Assembly: GCA_030425685.1 (NCBI GenBank)
Contig: JAUIAD010000006.1
Span: 1 to 64,000, forward strand
Origin: Gammaproteobacteria bacterium
GTDB taxonomy: Bacteria; Pseudomonadota; Gammaproteobacteria; Coxiellales; Coxiellaceae
Reading direction: 5' to 3'
DNA: 64,000 nucleotides
Positions 25,364-35,300 of the stretch are shown here, one piece after another (positions within the stretch are counted from its first letter, which is position 1; each line of letters begins with the position of its first letter). A model generated the notes under the pieces. The model ran no database searches and was not told where the DNA came from. It saw only the letters and a program-made list of their open reading frames with translations. Position numbers and translations under genes: made by a program.

Positions 25364-27310
25364 ATGAGAGAACGAACTGAAGCTGAGCGCCTCGGCGAGG
25401 CTATTTTTTACCTTGAATACGCTATTCTAAGTTACCAAACATACGCACAATCCTTAATGTTTCCGCAAGATGGTTTCAATATGACATTTTGCCCTGGAAC
25501 GTCAGTGTGTAGTCGATTTGATAAGTGCCGGCAAATCGATGGCATTGGTGAAAGCATTGCGCGGCGCGTACATCAGCACTTAGTCGGCAGCCCATGGACA
25601 CAGCAAGTCGCTGATTATTCACGTATTGCACCATGGAATCCAGTTTTTTATGGCACGAGTTCATCAGAATATATTTACTGTAAACCATCAGGCATTGCCC
25701 GCAATATTAGGGCCTGCTATTTAGAGCCTTTAGTGGATGAAGGCGGTCGCCATGAAAGAGAGCGCGCCGTCATTCGTAATCCTGAAGGACGTGGTGAGAA
25801 CGACTTTTATCTTTTTGAAGGAGTACTTGGCCAAGAGGCTGGTACCGCCGGAGCGCGTAAAACGATGTTGGGGTGTGTGGTGCATGAACCGGCATTTCGT
25901 CGCGCTGTTGTTGTTTTTCGCGGTAGTCGTAGTGGTACTACCAGTGACATTATTAATGGTGGGCTTAGGGGGATACAGAATCCTGACTGGGGCTCTGATT
26001 TAACCTGTGGCTCACCGACAGAAGTAAGACGTTTTACAGCACGTGCAAATCGTCATGATTCCTGGGCAGGCGGTTGGTGCGATGCTTTTAAAAGAATGGC
26101 GTGGTCTACGGGTAGCAGTGCTGCATCTAGTGCTGTTTCAGGTGCTGGTGTTGGCGCGGCGGTTAGCTGGTGGTCAGGGCCAGGTGCCTTAGCGGGTGCT
26201 GGTACTGGTGCAACGGCGGGCGCACTGCGTGGTGCTTTAGGAGGTGCCATTTCAGGTTTAAAATCTTGTCGTGATATGGACAAAGTAAAAGTGCATACAG
26301 GCTTTTTAAATGGTTATAACAGTTCAAGCAGACGTATCCGTGATATCTTAGAGCATATTGCAGCTAGGAACGAGATTGATGAAATCGTTACAACGGGTCA
26401 TAGTTTGGGGGCTGGTTTAGCCGAAGTGGCGTGGATGGATTTGACAGATGCACCACCTCGCGGCTGTGAAGACGCTAAAGTGCGTTGTTATGCTTATTCT
26501 GCACCAACCGTAGCGACACCTTTAGCGCTCGTTGCTTTTCCAGAGCATGAAAAAAATGTCTTTCACTTTTGGAGCCAAGGTGATCCAGTGGTGATGAGTA
26601 ATGGCCTAGTGCGTGACTGGGGTGTCTTAGGTGAACAGTTTGAGCTGACGCCACCGGGTATCTCGCCAGGGTTTACAGCGCATGAGCCAGCGGTGGTGAT
26701 GTCGGCATTAAGAAGAGCTGCTGAAAAAGAGGGTACACCTTATGGTGGTACCGCGCTTGAGTGGGGTCGCTCTGCTGTCGAATATGGTTTAGGTGCAGGT
26801 GCTAGTGCGCTTGTTAAGCGTGTGCTACCTGGTGGTGAAGTTATTTCAGGTGCCCTGTCTGATGTTACGGCAGGCTCGGCTGTGACAACAGCAAGCAGGC
26901 GTTTAACCGCTTGGGCGACCGGTGGAACAGCCCCATCGGAGGCTGGAATTCATGAGTTTTTGAAAGTGACGGCTGCGACTATGTTTGATGAGCCATTAAA
27001 TCGTCGGGAAAGAGCACATGACTTTCTTGATCATTATCCCTTAGGGGGCTTGAAACATTTTGCTGCCGCGACAGATGCATGGGTGGCAGAACGGCGTGAT
27101 CGTTTAGCACCGGTGAGAGCTGTACGAGAAGAAATTCAACGCGCTGCCTCAGCACGGGCATTAGGTGAATATTTAAATACTCGTGATGGTGGTGTGCAGA
27201 TGGAACGGTTAGCGGGTTTGGCTGCTTCGCGCGAAACAGATGTTGCTCATTTATGCACGTTCTTGCATCGTCACTTAGAAGAAGTTCAAAAAGCACAACA
27301 ATATTATTAA
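25364..27310 (+). CDS. Class 3 lipase-fold protein with embedded Gly/Ala-rich segment
   Basis: About 648 residues from ATG 25364, which has GGGGA eight bases upstream; an ATG at 25349 is an alternative. The alpha/beta-hydrolase core is split: the strand AVVVFRGSRSG lies near residue 182, and then a block of about 50 residues of Gly, Ala and Ser (VSGAGVGAAVSWW, ALAGAGTGATAGALRG) is inserted before KVHTGFLNGYN. The catalytic triad is visible as Ser347 in TGHSLGAG, Asp407 in SQGDPV and His440 in FTAHEP. The C-terminal 200 residues match nothing I know and end in a Glu/Lys-rich stretch. No signal peptide is apparent. The insert resembles glycine-zipper membrane segments. A secreted phospholipase effector is plausible but unproven. 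Confidence 0.75.
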   Translation: MRERTEAERLGEAIFYLEYAILSYQTYAQSLMFPQDGFNMTFCPGTSVCSRFDKCRQIDGIGESIARRVHQHLVGSPWTQQVADYSRIAPWNPVFYGTSSSEYIYCKPSGIARNIRACYLEPLVDEGGRHERERAVIRNPEGRGENDFYLFEGVLGQEAGTAGARKTMLGCVVHEPAFRRAVVVFRGSRSGTTSDIINGGLRGIQNPDWGSDLTCGSPTEVRRFTARANRHDSWAGGWCDAFKRMAWSTGSSAASSAVSGAGVGAAVSWWSGPGALAGAGTGATAGALRGALGGAISGLKSCRDMDKVKVHTGFLNGYNSSSRRIRDILEHIAARNEIDEIVTTGHSLGAGLAEVAWMDLTDAPPRGCEDAKVRCYAYSAPTVATPLALVAFPEHEKNVFHFWSQGDPVVMSNGLVRDWGVLGEQFELTPPGISPGFTAHEPAVVMSALRRAAEKEGTPYGGTALEWGRSAVEYGLGAGASALVKRVLPGGEVISGALSDVTAGSAVTTASRRLTAWATGGTAPSEAGIHEFLKVTAATMFDEPLNRRERAHDFLDHYPLGGLKHFAAATDAWVAERRDRLAPVRAVREEIQRAASARALGEYLNTRDGGVQMERLAGLAASRETDVAHLCTFLHRHLEEVQKAQQYY

Positions 27311-27318
27311 TCAGATAG

Positions 27319-27354
27319 ACAGGCGCACTCAAATGGATGCGCCTGTTATTTTCT
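27319..27354 (+). terminator. Rho-independent terminator between lipase gene and mltD
   Basis: ACAGGCGCA (27319-27327) pairs with TGCGCCTGT (27338-27346), followed by TATTTTCT. It ends two bases before the mltD stop and so may serve both converging genes, although the U-run is better on the plus strand. Confidence 0.75.
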
Positions 27355-27355
27355 C

Positions 27356-28420
27356 CTAGCGTACAGGCACAACTAACAGTTGTCCGGGTCGGATCAAGGC
27401 TGTATGCAAATGATTCATTTCAATAAGTTCATGAATAGACATTTTAAAATGGTGCGCAATGCCGTAAAGCGTATCACCATTTTGTACAATGTAAGTCATG
27501 GTCTGTCCATCTAGCCATTCTCTTAAGTCATGTTGAAAAAGCTTGTTTTGTTTTGCTGGTACTAAAATTTCATAGCGACGGTAGGTATTTGTTTTGCGCT
27601 TTTTAAATTGCGGATTTAACCGACGAATCATCCGTCGACTACAATGTGCTAACTTTGCAATTTGGTAGAGACTAATGGGAAAGTCAATAATGATCCCAGA
27701 AAAGAAAGGTCTATTGCCCACGGGAATAGGGTGGATATTAAAGTAGTTCATATGCTTAATAAGATAAGCAATCGCTAATATCTTCGGGACATAGCGCTTT
27801 GTTTGCCGTGGTAATGGCAACGACCAAAAATCGATGGGCAAATTGTGCCGTTGATTATAGTGAATAGCATTAAGGACAGTGCCTTGGCCTGAGTTGTAAG
27901 CGGCAATGGCTAATAACCAATTGTGAAAAAACGCATGCAAGTATTGCAAATAATTAAGTGCCGCATTGGTTGATGCAATAATATCACGGCGCCCATCATA
28001 CCAAGGCGTCATGCGTAAACCAAAGTCTTGCGCTGTAACAGGCATCATTTGCCACAGTCCTACTGCACCTGCTGAGGATCTTGCGCAGGGTTGATATCCA
28101 CTTTCAATCATCGGTAACAGAGCAATTTCTGCGGGCATTCCTCGGCGCTGTGTTTCTTGATAGATGTAGTATAAGTAGGGAAGCGCTTTTTTCGTTAGGT
28201 GTCTAATATCCTTGCGATGATTTAAATACCAACGGATTTTTTGTCTGACTGGATAGGCGTAGGCATAATCATCAAAGCGTAGGTGTTTAATAAGCGTTTG
28301 CCAGAGATTTTTGCTGCGATGGTGCTTTTTTTCTTGTGCAGGATAAGCAAGTGCCGATGACATCGTAAAGAGTAAGAACAACAAGCCATAGCTTGCGAGC
28401 TTTTTAAAATGCTTAAACAT
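27356..28420 (-). CDS. mltD: Membrane-bound lytic murein transglycosylase D
   Basis: Cleaves the glycan strand of peptidoglycan, forming 1,6-anhydro ends. It has 354 residues: a signal peptide (FKKLASYGLLFLLFTMSSALA|YP), then an SLT domain with MIESGYQPCARSSAGAVGLWQMMP, where the Glu in IES is the catalytic acid, and AIAAYNSGQGTVLNAI. A degenerate LysM-like unit (ISLYQIAKLAHCSRRMIRRLNP) is followed by a canonical C-terminal LysM (YIVQNGDTLYGIAHHFKMSIHELIEMN). E. coli MltD is a lipoprotein; no lipobox is obvious here. It starts 3 bases after gloB, as in the E. coli gene order. Confidence 0.92.
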   Translation of the reverse strand: MFKHFKKLASYGLLFLLFTMSSALAYPAQEKKHHRSKNLWQTLIKHLRFDDYAYAYPVRQKIRWYLNHRKDIRHLTKKALPYLYYIYQETQRRGMPAEIALLPMIESGYQPCARSSAGAVGLWQMMPVTAQDFGLRMTPWYDGRRDIIASTNAALNYLQYLHAFFHNWLLAIAAYNSGQGTVLNAIHYNQRHNLPIDFWSLPLPRQTKRYVPKILAIAYLIKHMNYFNIHPIPVGNRPFFSGIIIDFPISLYQIAKLAHCSRRMIRRLNPQFKKRKTNTYRRYEILVPAKQNKLFQHDLREWLDGQTMTYIVQNGDTLYGIAHHFKMSIHELIEMNHLHTALIRPGQLLVVPVR

Positions 28421-28423
28421 GAT

Positions 28424-29200
28424 TTACCACTCATCCTTCCAGCGACGTAGCCCGGCAAAAACAGCAACGGTATCAGCAACATTGTGACCATAATGGTCTT
28501 CAATAGCTTGTTGAATACTGTCAGTTTCACAGCGCAAAAAAGGATTCGTTTCGCGTTCAATAGCAATGGTTGACGGCAATGTTGGTATTCCCTTAGAACG
28601 TTGTAACTCAGCGCTGCCGAGCCGCTCAGCAACTTCCGTGTTGTAAGGCTCCACACTTAAGGCAAACTTTAAATTGTCTACAGTATACTCATGTGCACAA
28701 TAAACATGCGTACTGGGGTCAAGTTCACCAAGACGTTTTAAAGAGTGATAAAGTTGACTGGGCGTGCCTTCAAATAAACGGCCACAACCGCCGGCAAATA
28801 AGGTGTCGCCACAAAATAACCAGCCATGCCCTAGGTAGGCTATATGCCCTAGAGTATGACCAGGGACTTCGAGGACTTTAAATTCTAACTCAACTTCTGG
28901 CAGTTTAACCTCATCTCCTTCGTTAAGAAAATGATCACAAGGGCTGATATTGTCCTTTTCAGGACCATAAACGGGTACTTTTTTATACTTAAGTAAGTTT
29001 TTAACTCCCCCTGTATGGTCAGCATGATGATGAGTGATTAAAATAGCGGCTAAGGTGAGATTCATTTGTTCTAGCGTGCTAATCACAGGATCTGCTGTGC
29101 CAGGGTCGACAACGACGGCTTGTGATGATTCAGGGTGTATTATTAGCCAGATATAGTTATCATTGAACGCGGGAATGGCGGCTATGTCATGCGGCATCAA
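28424..29200 (-). CDS. gloB: Hydroxyacylglutathione hydrolase (glyoxalase II)
   Basis: Metallo-beta-lactamase fold enzyme of 258 residues that hydrolyses S-lactoylglutathione to lactate and glutathione in methylglyoxal detoxification. The THHHADHTGG metal-binding motif, VVDPGTADPV, the VPGHTLGHIAY His and FCGDTLFAGGCGRLFEGT bridging Asp are all present, as is the C-terminal CAHEYTVDNLKFAL glutathione-binding region. GGAG lies upstream of the paired ATGs. Divergent from yafS and followed by mltD. Confidence 0.95.
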   Translation of the reverse strand: MMPHDIAAIPAFNDNYIWLIIHPESSQAVVVDPGTADPVISTLEQMNLTLAAILITHHHADHTGGVKNLLKYKKVPVYGPEKDNISPCDHFLNEGDEVKLPEVELEFKVLEVPGHTLGHIAYLGHGWLFCGDTLFAGGCGRLFEGTPSQLYHSLKRLGELDPSTHVYCAHEYTVDNLKFALSVEPYNTEVAERLGSAELQRSKGIPTLPSTIAIERETNPFLRCETDSIQQAIEDHYGHNVADTVAVFAGLRRWKDEW

Positions 29201-29286
29201 CAGGTATCTCCATGATTGCTGATTAAGGGCTAGTATAACAGGAGTTTTATCTTTTGTGTGAAGCCTTCAATAATTTGTGAGAAGTA

Positions 29287-30021
29287 ATGACAAAAGCAAT
29301 GTTCAAAACAGATGAGATGCAAGCATGGTACCAAGATCAACCAGGTCAATGGCTGTGGCATTTGGAACAAAAACAAGCATTGCATTGGTTGAAGAAATTA
29401 CAAGGCGATAATTTATTGCAAGTGGGAGGGTTAAAAGACCTGGCCTTTCAAAAGGTAATGCAAGTGCCTCATTATTTTTATTTATCGAATTGCTTAAATT
29501 CGATGGATGCCGATGTCTTTGGTGACCCGATGGAATTGCCTTTTCTGCCCCAGAGTATTGATACCGTATTGTTATTTCATGTTATTGAGTTTTTAGAGCA
29601 TCCATCAATATTTCTAAAAGAAATCTATGATATGTTAAAACCGGGTGGGAAGGTTATTTTATTCTCATTTAATCCTTGGAGTAGTTGGGGCGCTAACAAA
29701 AGGATAAAAAGCAGAAATCAATTTCCTTGGTGTGGAAAGTTTTGGTCGCGTAACCAAATTAAACAATGGTTGAATTGGTTGAGTTATAGCCGATTGGTGA
29801 CGAAAACGATTTGTTTTCGCACCCCATGGGCATCGCATGACAACCAGCGGACCAGCCAATTTTTTGAAGTATTGGGTAGGATGTGTTTTTCAAGCTTAGG
29901 CGGTGTGACTTTTTTTGTTTTTGAAAAGCGTACCTATGCGTCGCGCCAAGTTGAGGCCATTTCCTGGCGCAAGCAACGTGTCGCGCAACGTCATGTGCCA
30001 CGTCCAACCATGAAAACCTAA
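29287..30021 (+). CDS. yafS: SAM-dependent methyltransferase (YafS-like)
   Basis: Class I methyltransferase of 244 residues. The fold shows [12 protein letters not shown] in place of the usual Gly-rich loop I, then [25 protein letters not shown] and [21 protein letters not shown], the Methyltransf_11 pattern. Loop I is less Gly-rich than normal, a feature shared with this family. The position between gloB and rnhA matches yafS of E. coli, whose substrate is not settled to my knowledge. It ends 16 bases before rnhA, and probably forms an operon with rnhA and dnaQ. Confidence 0.8.
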   Translation: MTKAMFKTDEMQAWYQDQPGQWLWHLEQKQALHWLKKLQGDNLLQVGGLKDLAFQKVMQVPHYFYLSNCLNSMDADVFGDPMELPFLPQSIDTVLLFHVIEFLEHPSIFLKEIYDMLKPGGKVILFSFNPWSSWGANKRIKSRNQFPWCGKFWSRNQIKQWLNWLSYSRLVTKTICFRTPWASHDNQRTSQFFEVLGRMCFSSLGGVTFFVFEKRTYASRQVEAISWRKQRVAQRHVPRPTMKT

Positions 30022-30037
30022 AATAGAAGTGAATATA

Positions 30038-30469
30038 ATGAAAATAGAAATTTTTACCGACGGCGCATGCCGAGGCAATCCCGGCCCGGGTGGTTGGGGT
30101 GTTTTATTACGGCAAGGTAGCCAAGAGAAGCGTTTATGTGGTGGTGAGTCGCAGACGACCAATAACCGTATGGAATTAACTGCAGCAATAAAAGGGCTAG
30201 AAGCGCTAAAGCAACCGAGTGAGGTTGAATTGACAACCGATTCTCAGTATGTCAAAAAAGGCATTACGGAGTGGCTGCCGAATTGGAAAAAACGGGGTTG
30301 GAAAACAGCGTCTAAGAAACCAGTAAAAAACGCTGATTTGTGGAAAATGCTGGATGAGCTGGCGCAGCAACATTCCGTAAGTTGGCACTGGGTACGCGGG
30401 CATATTGGCCACCGTGAAAATGAAATTGCTGATCAGTTAGCAAACCAAGGTATTGATCAATTATCGTAG
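30038..30469 (+). CDS. rnhA: Ribonuclease HI
   Basis: Degrades the RNA strand of RNA-DNA hybrids. The ATG at 30038 gives 143 residues ([21 protein letters not shown]); a GTG at 30029 opens the frame but looks unused. The four catalytic acidic residues are visible: Asp in FTDGAC, Glu in NNRMELTAA, Asp in LTTDSQYV and the Asp in [20 protein letters not shown] carries the His of the mobile loop. It is followed 11 bases later by dnaQ in the same direction; in E. coli these two are divergent. Confidence 0.95.
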   Translation: MKIEIFTDGACRGNPGPGGWGVLLRQGSQEKRLCGGESQTTNNRMELTAAIKGLEALKQPSEVELTTDSQYVKKGITEWLPNWKKRGWKTASKKPVKNADLWKMLDELAQQHSVSWHWVRGHIGHRENEIADQLANQGIDQLS

Positions 30470-30480
30470 GTGGAGGATAG

Positions 30481-31188
30481 ATGAGACAGTTAGTCGTTGA
30501 TACAGAAACAACCGGTTTATCACCGAAGGAAGGGCATCGCATTATTGAAGTAGGTTGCTTGGAAATGATAGATCGGCGTTTAACTGGAAATAACGTTCAT
30601 TTTTATATTAATCCAGAACGTGAAATCGATCGTGAAGCACAGGAAGTGCATGGCATAACCGCAGAGTTTTTAGAAGACAAACCAGTTTTTAAAGATATCG
30701 CCGAAGAGCTTTTTTCCTATATGAAAGACGCTGAATTAATTATTCATAATGCGCCTTTTGATATGGGCTTTTTAGACCATGAATTTAGATTGTTAGGCTA
30801 TGGGGCGCGGGCGCTTAGTGATGCTTGTGGCGTGGTTGACTCGTTAGTATTGGCTAAGCGAAAGCATCCGGGGCAGAAAAATAACTTAGATGCTTTGTGT
30901 CGTCGTTATAGCGTTGATAATTCCAATCGTGATTTACATGGCGCGTTACTCGATGCTGAGTTATTGGCGCAAGTTTATTTGTTGATGACCGGTGGGCAGG
31001 GGCAATTATTTTCTGCTGCTAGTGATGAATCAACGACGGTAAAAGAAAAAAGTGTGTTAAAGCGATTAGATGCTGCTCGTCAGCCGCTGCCGGTTATTCA
31101 ACCTGATAGTGATGAGCTTGTTAATCATCAGGCATTTATTGATATGCTGAAAGAGAAAGGTGCTTGTGTGTGGGAAAGCGATAGTTAA
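30481..31188 (+). CDS. dnaQ: DNA polymerase III epsilon subunit
   Basis: Proofreading 3'-to-5' exonuclease of the replicative polymerase, 235 residues. DEDDh-type motifs: Exo I VVDTETTGLSP, Exo II IHNAPFDMGFLDHEF, Exo III with the catalytic His and Asp in RDLHGALLDAELLAQVYL. The C-terminal tail after about residue 180 is the region that contacts the alpha subunit. GGAGG lies upstream. It shares one direction with yafS and rnhA, so mismatch avoidance, hybrid removal and the methyltransferase are likely co-expressed. Confidence 0.94.
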   Translation: MRQLVVDTETTGLSPKEGHRIIEVGCLEMIDRRLTGNNVHFYINPEREIDREAQEVHGITAEFLEDKPVFKDIAEELFSYMKDAELIIHNAPFDMGFLDHEFRLLGYGARALSDACGVVDSLVLAKRKHPGQKNNLDALCRRYSVDNSNRDLHGALLDAELLAQVYLLMTGGQGQLFSAASDESTTVKEKSVLKRLDAARQPLPVIQPDSDELVNHQAFIDMLKEKGACVWESDS

Positions 31189-31312
31189 TGGTTATGGCTG
31201 ATTTGTTACGTTAGGTTGTTGGGGTGTGCATGCTGCGCTACATTTTTTTGGGTTTTGCTTTGTAGACAATATAAAACCCGTATAAAAACTATAAAAAAAC
31301 TGTATAAAAACC

Positions 31313-31379
31313 GTAGGGGCACAGCATGCTGTGCCCGTTTGGTTGGGAATGGTTTTGGTTTTGGGTGCTGCGCCCCTAC
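31313..31379. repeat. Palindromic interspersed repeat, family A copy 2
   Basis: Terminal inverted repeats GTAGGGGCACAGC (31313-31325) and GCTGCGCCCCTAC (31367-31379) differ at one position. The left end contains a perfect 20-base palindrome (31317-31336). Its design is the same as at 1365-1422, with a different inner stretch. Just to the left are three imperfect copies of a GTATAAAAAC unit (about 31278-31312), and a decayed relative may lie near 31215-31240. Confidence 0.75.
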
Positions 31380-31385
31380 ACCTAT

Positions 31386-31967
31386 TTAATAGGGTAAAAC
31401 AACGACCTTGGTGCCACCGCGCATAAAGTTGTGTGACAACCATTTCGCCGCAGAGGTTCTGACGCGGATACATCCGTGGCTACCATTTCGATTTGAAATA
31501 TAGGGTGAGCCGTGAATGGCATAACCGCCGTGGAAGAACATGCAATAAGGCATCGCTGCACCACCAACACCAACAGGGAATTTGCTGGAAACGCAACTGG
31601 GTGAGCCTTTACTTCTAACACGGAAGGTACCGCCAGGCGTGCGACAAGGTCTGCCGATATCAGGGCAGTAGGCTGCGCCACCATTGGCTTTACCAGAAGC
31701 AACTAAATAGCCATCGCTATCATAAGCCGCCCACATTTTATGACGAGGGCTAAATACAAATGCGCGTTCACCACCTGTATTAAAACGCTGTGGCAATGAA
31801 GCGTAGTTAGGGTAGTTTTGTAAATTTCCACTGGGTAACATTTTCTCATTCATAGCAAAGCAGGCTTCAACATTTTTACAAAGTGGCTCTGCTTGCGTCT
31901 GTGCTGAGGCGTTCGTACTGGCCCAAAAGAGACCTATGCTCGATAAAATAAGCGCTGTATATTTCAT
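31386..31967 (-). CDS. L,D-transpeptidase (YkuD domain)
   Basis: Periplasmic enzyme of 193 residues that makes 3-3 peptidoglycan crosslinks or attaches proteins to the wall. The signal peptide MKYTALILSSIGLFWASTNA precedes SAQTQAEP. The active-site motif HGGYAIHGSPYISNRNGSHGCIRV holds both His residues, the nucleophilic Cys and the Arg. Upstream, FVFSPRHKMWAAYDSDGYLVASGKANGG is the start of the YkuD fold. There is no separate LysM domain. A TAAGGAGCAAGG ribosome-binding site supports the start. It is monocistronic with its own promoter upstream. Confidence 0.9.
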   Translation of the reverse strand: MKYTALILSSIGLFWASTNASAQTQAEPLCKNVEACFAMNEKMLPSGNLQNYPNYASLPQRFNTGGERAFVFSPRHKMWAAYDSDGYLVASGKANGGAAYCPDIGRPCRTPGGTFRVRSKGSPSCVSSKFPVGVGGAAMPYCMFFHGGYAIHGSPYISNRNGSHGCIRVRTSAAKWLSHNFMRGGTKVVVLPY

Positions 31968-32303
31968 GACCTTGCTCCTTACATTGTCCTCTAGTTGTGC
32001 TCATGAAGAAGCCTCCTCTTCTACATGTTGTCCATATCATATCCATAAGCACGAATCACGATATATCTTGTTACTATAGTACAAGGCTTTGCTTCTGCAA
32101 AAGTAAAATATTGTTACCAATCAGGTAGTTATCAGGAAATATGCGGGTCTATTTTATTGCAGTATGATGCATAATTGAACGCGTTTGCTAATATCCCTAT
32201 CCTCTACATTCTCTTGACCATCAGACTGGTTGAGAACTTGGTATCCGGTCGGGTACTCTACTTCATTCCTTAAGTCGCCGCATCTTTAAATAAAAGATAC
32301 CGC
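31968..32303. other. 336-base gap between icmF and the L,D-transpeptidase gene
   Basis: Holds the ribosome-binding site and promoter of the transpeptidase at its left and middle. The right part (32200-32303), directly after the icmF stop, contains a weak AT-rich hairpin (ATCTTT with AAAGAT, about 32282-32297) but no convincing terminator. No open reading frame of note and no RNA gene was recognised. Confidence 0.6.
32073..32100 (-). promoter_or_regulatory. Promoter of the L,D-transpeptidase gene
   Basis: On the minus strand TTGCAG (32095-32100) and TATAGT (32073-32078) are separated by 16 bases. Transcription would begin near 32066, leaving a leader of about 100 bases. Confidence 0.5.
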
Positions 32304-35300
32304 CTAGAAGCTGGAAGGGCAACGGAACGCGCTTAGGACATTCGGTAAATAAGGGTTGATCGGGTTGTCAGCAGTTAGTTGATAGCTGGCTTGGTTGTCT
32401 TTTAAGTGAAAAATAACTTCGTAGCTGCGTGGGTCGCTGCTCGATTTTATGGTCGCTGTGTCTAATAAGTGTAACCATGCCCATGTTCCCATCGTCGTCT
32501 GAGTTGGTTTTTTCGGATCTAAATTATCAAAGCGCATAGTAATAAAGTTACCATCAGGCCCAGGCCATTTGACGGTATTGGTATGCTTAATACCAGGCAT
32601 GTATTGAATCATTTGCCCACCAATATTTAACACAAACTGACTGACATTAGTCGACATGCTTATGGGGGTAAGCTTGAACTTTATGGTCGGCGTATTGGCA
32701 TTATCAGTATAAAACATCTTTTGAATCATTGAGGCGCGAATCAACATATCGAGTGTTGATTGCGGTATAGCAATTTGTTCGCCATCAAGTTTTTTCCACG
32801 TCCAATAGGCTTGATGGGTATTAATAAAGGCTTTTAAATTGTTATTGAAAAACGCGCCAATAATGCCTGATGGTCCGAAGAATTGATTAAAGTCATGAGC
32901 GGTAATATCCGTCTTGCCGTCTTTATAAATTGGGTAGAGGCCCTTAATGGTTTGATTGTATTGCTCTAGAACGGTTGCTTTCCAAACACTATTTAAATAA
33001 ATTTTTGAATCAGCCAGCATTAATATCCAACTATTATGACCTATGGCATTTAACCAGCTTTGTACCGGCTCGGGAGCGGTGGTCGCTACTTGCAAGACGC
33101 CAGTAATGGGGTCGTTTTTTCCTTGTGTGTTAAAGCGCTTCTCAGCTGCTTTAAAAGCCGCTTTAACGCTAGATGGCGCTGCATCTATTGAGGATAAGTA
33201 TTGCTGCAGCTTAGTTAATGCAGACTGCGTTGCTTGCGTGTTGAGTGACTGCGTATCTTGGTTTGATGCTTTTAGGGCGCTAAAATAAAGTTGCCACAGT
33301 GGCGACTGCTGGTTGCGCAATAGATTAATTTGGCTAATCAGGGTAGTAAAATCTTGCGGGGTATCAAGTTTTATTTTGCTCAGTGCTATTTGCCATTGCT
33401 TTTTATAGGCTTGTAAATACAGCGTGCGAATGTCTTTTTCTAAATGTTGTTGCTTATTGTGGTTGAGCTTTTGAATATTCGGTTTGCCAATGACCCAGTT
33501 ACCTTTGCTGATAACCTGTGCCAGTGCAGGTATTTGTTGTTGATAGACAGTATTAAAATTATCCTTGCTATAAAACGCTGGTATTTTTGCTTGTGAAAGA
33601 TCAACATCGGCAATCGTTTGCCCGGCAGTGGTAATGCTGACAAGCTTTTGGCTGTTATTGGTTTTTAGCATCATAAAGCCAATTTCAGCTAGTGGGCGTT
33701 TTTGTAAGGCAGCTTGTGCGCGTTTTACTAACTCTTTATTGATAGGCCATAAAGAGTCTTTTCTGATGGCGCCATGAGCTAGAAAATCATTCAAATAGCC
33801 ATCTAGCTGTGCCCGCATTGCTGGGTTATTGCTAAACTGTTTTTTCCAGTGGTTTTTAAACCAGTTGGTAAAAAAGCTTTTATTATAATGCTTTTTATTC
33901 GTTAGCATTAGGTAGGCTTGTAAAGAGCTGTAGAGATCTAATGGGCTGCCATTAATGTCAGCATCAATCTGTGTGGTTAGTGTTTGGTTAAGATAAGTCG
34001 AAAACTTCTCTTGTATACTGTTTTTATAAGCGGTATTGATTTTGCTGCGAATACTTGCTGCTTGGCCAAAGCCAATCAAACGCAAGGGTGTTAGGGTATC
34101 ATCCGCTAGCATGCGTTTTGCTTTGTTTAAGGTGTTAAGTTGAGCCAGCCAGTTAGGGTTATCACTAGCCTCGCTAAGCTGTTGGTCAATTTTCTTAAGG
34201 GCAGCAACGTTTTTTTGATAACTGTGGTGAAATAAGCCGGTGGCGGTAAGAATGATAGCAATAGCAATCGGCAAAGCTAAATGTTGCGCCCAGCGTTGTT
34301 TAGGTGCTTCCGGCGTTTCTGGTAAATACTCAGGTGTTGCAGTAGCAATAATATCGTTAAGTGCACCGCTAGCAAAAGTGCTGTGCTCTCTTAGGCTTAG
34401 TGCTGCTTTGGCGCTAGGGACTAGTGCAAATCCTTTTGCAAGAGGTTGATTTAGTACGTTGACTAAGTCTTCACTTTGCTGGCTGCTGGTAAAGTATAAG
34501 CTGCGCGTGAGTATGCGCGAGTTACTATTAAGCACTTCCATCAATGTTGCTAAGCGTGATTGCAGTTGCCCCAGTTGGATAGGGAAATCTTTGATGCGAA
34601 TGCGGCGGTCTAAATTAGGTTCATGGTGCAAGCGAGACACAAGGCGGTGATTAATATGTTTGATAAACTCATCAAAACTAGCTTTAAAGTCATTTTTTTC
34701 CAAGTTAAAACCAAAGCTGCTTTGGCGTTCTTCAATGCTTAAATCTTCAAAAAACTCGGTAAAGCCAGTGATCTGGTCGCAGTGCGTGATAACGATACTA
34801 ATATTTAAATAGCGATGGATTTGCGCTAGGGTATTCAGTTGCTCGCTAAAACGATCCAGTGTTTTTTGCAATGATTCTTGATGAGGATTTACCAGTGTAG
34901 CTAAATCCAGCGTTAGAATAATGGCATCAAAGCCACGTTGGCGACGATGACGCTTAATATGATATAGGAATGTATGCCATAATAATTGCTGTTCGTCTTC
35001 TTCTTTGGTTGCAAGGCAGTATGTTCCGGTAGGGTCTACAAAGACAGCCTCTTGACTAAACCACCAGTTAATTGATTTTCCTGCTTTACTGCTGTTGAGC
35101 TCAATATTGGATGCTTTTAAAAGAGCCGTTTTTCCACTGCCGTTGGGGCCGAGTAATAGGATCCATGGTGGGGTGTGCTTAAATTTTTTAATTGTTTGCC
35201 AGGCTAAGCTTATTGATTCTCGTAAGTCTTTGAAGACTTGTTGATTGGGATCAAAACGAAAGCCACTGCTTTTGCTTTTGAATTTTCTGGGGTAAAAGTG

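Noticed and set aside
31968-32303. Possible small RNA gene
   Set aside because: No terminator hairpin with a T-run was seen. The only signals fit the transpeptidase promoter.
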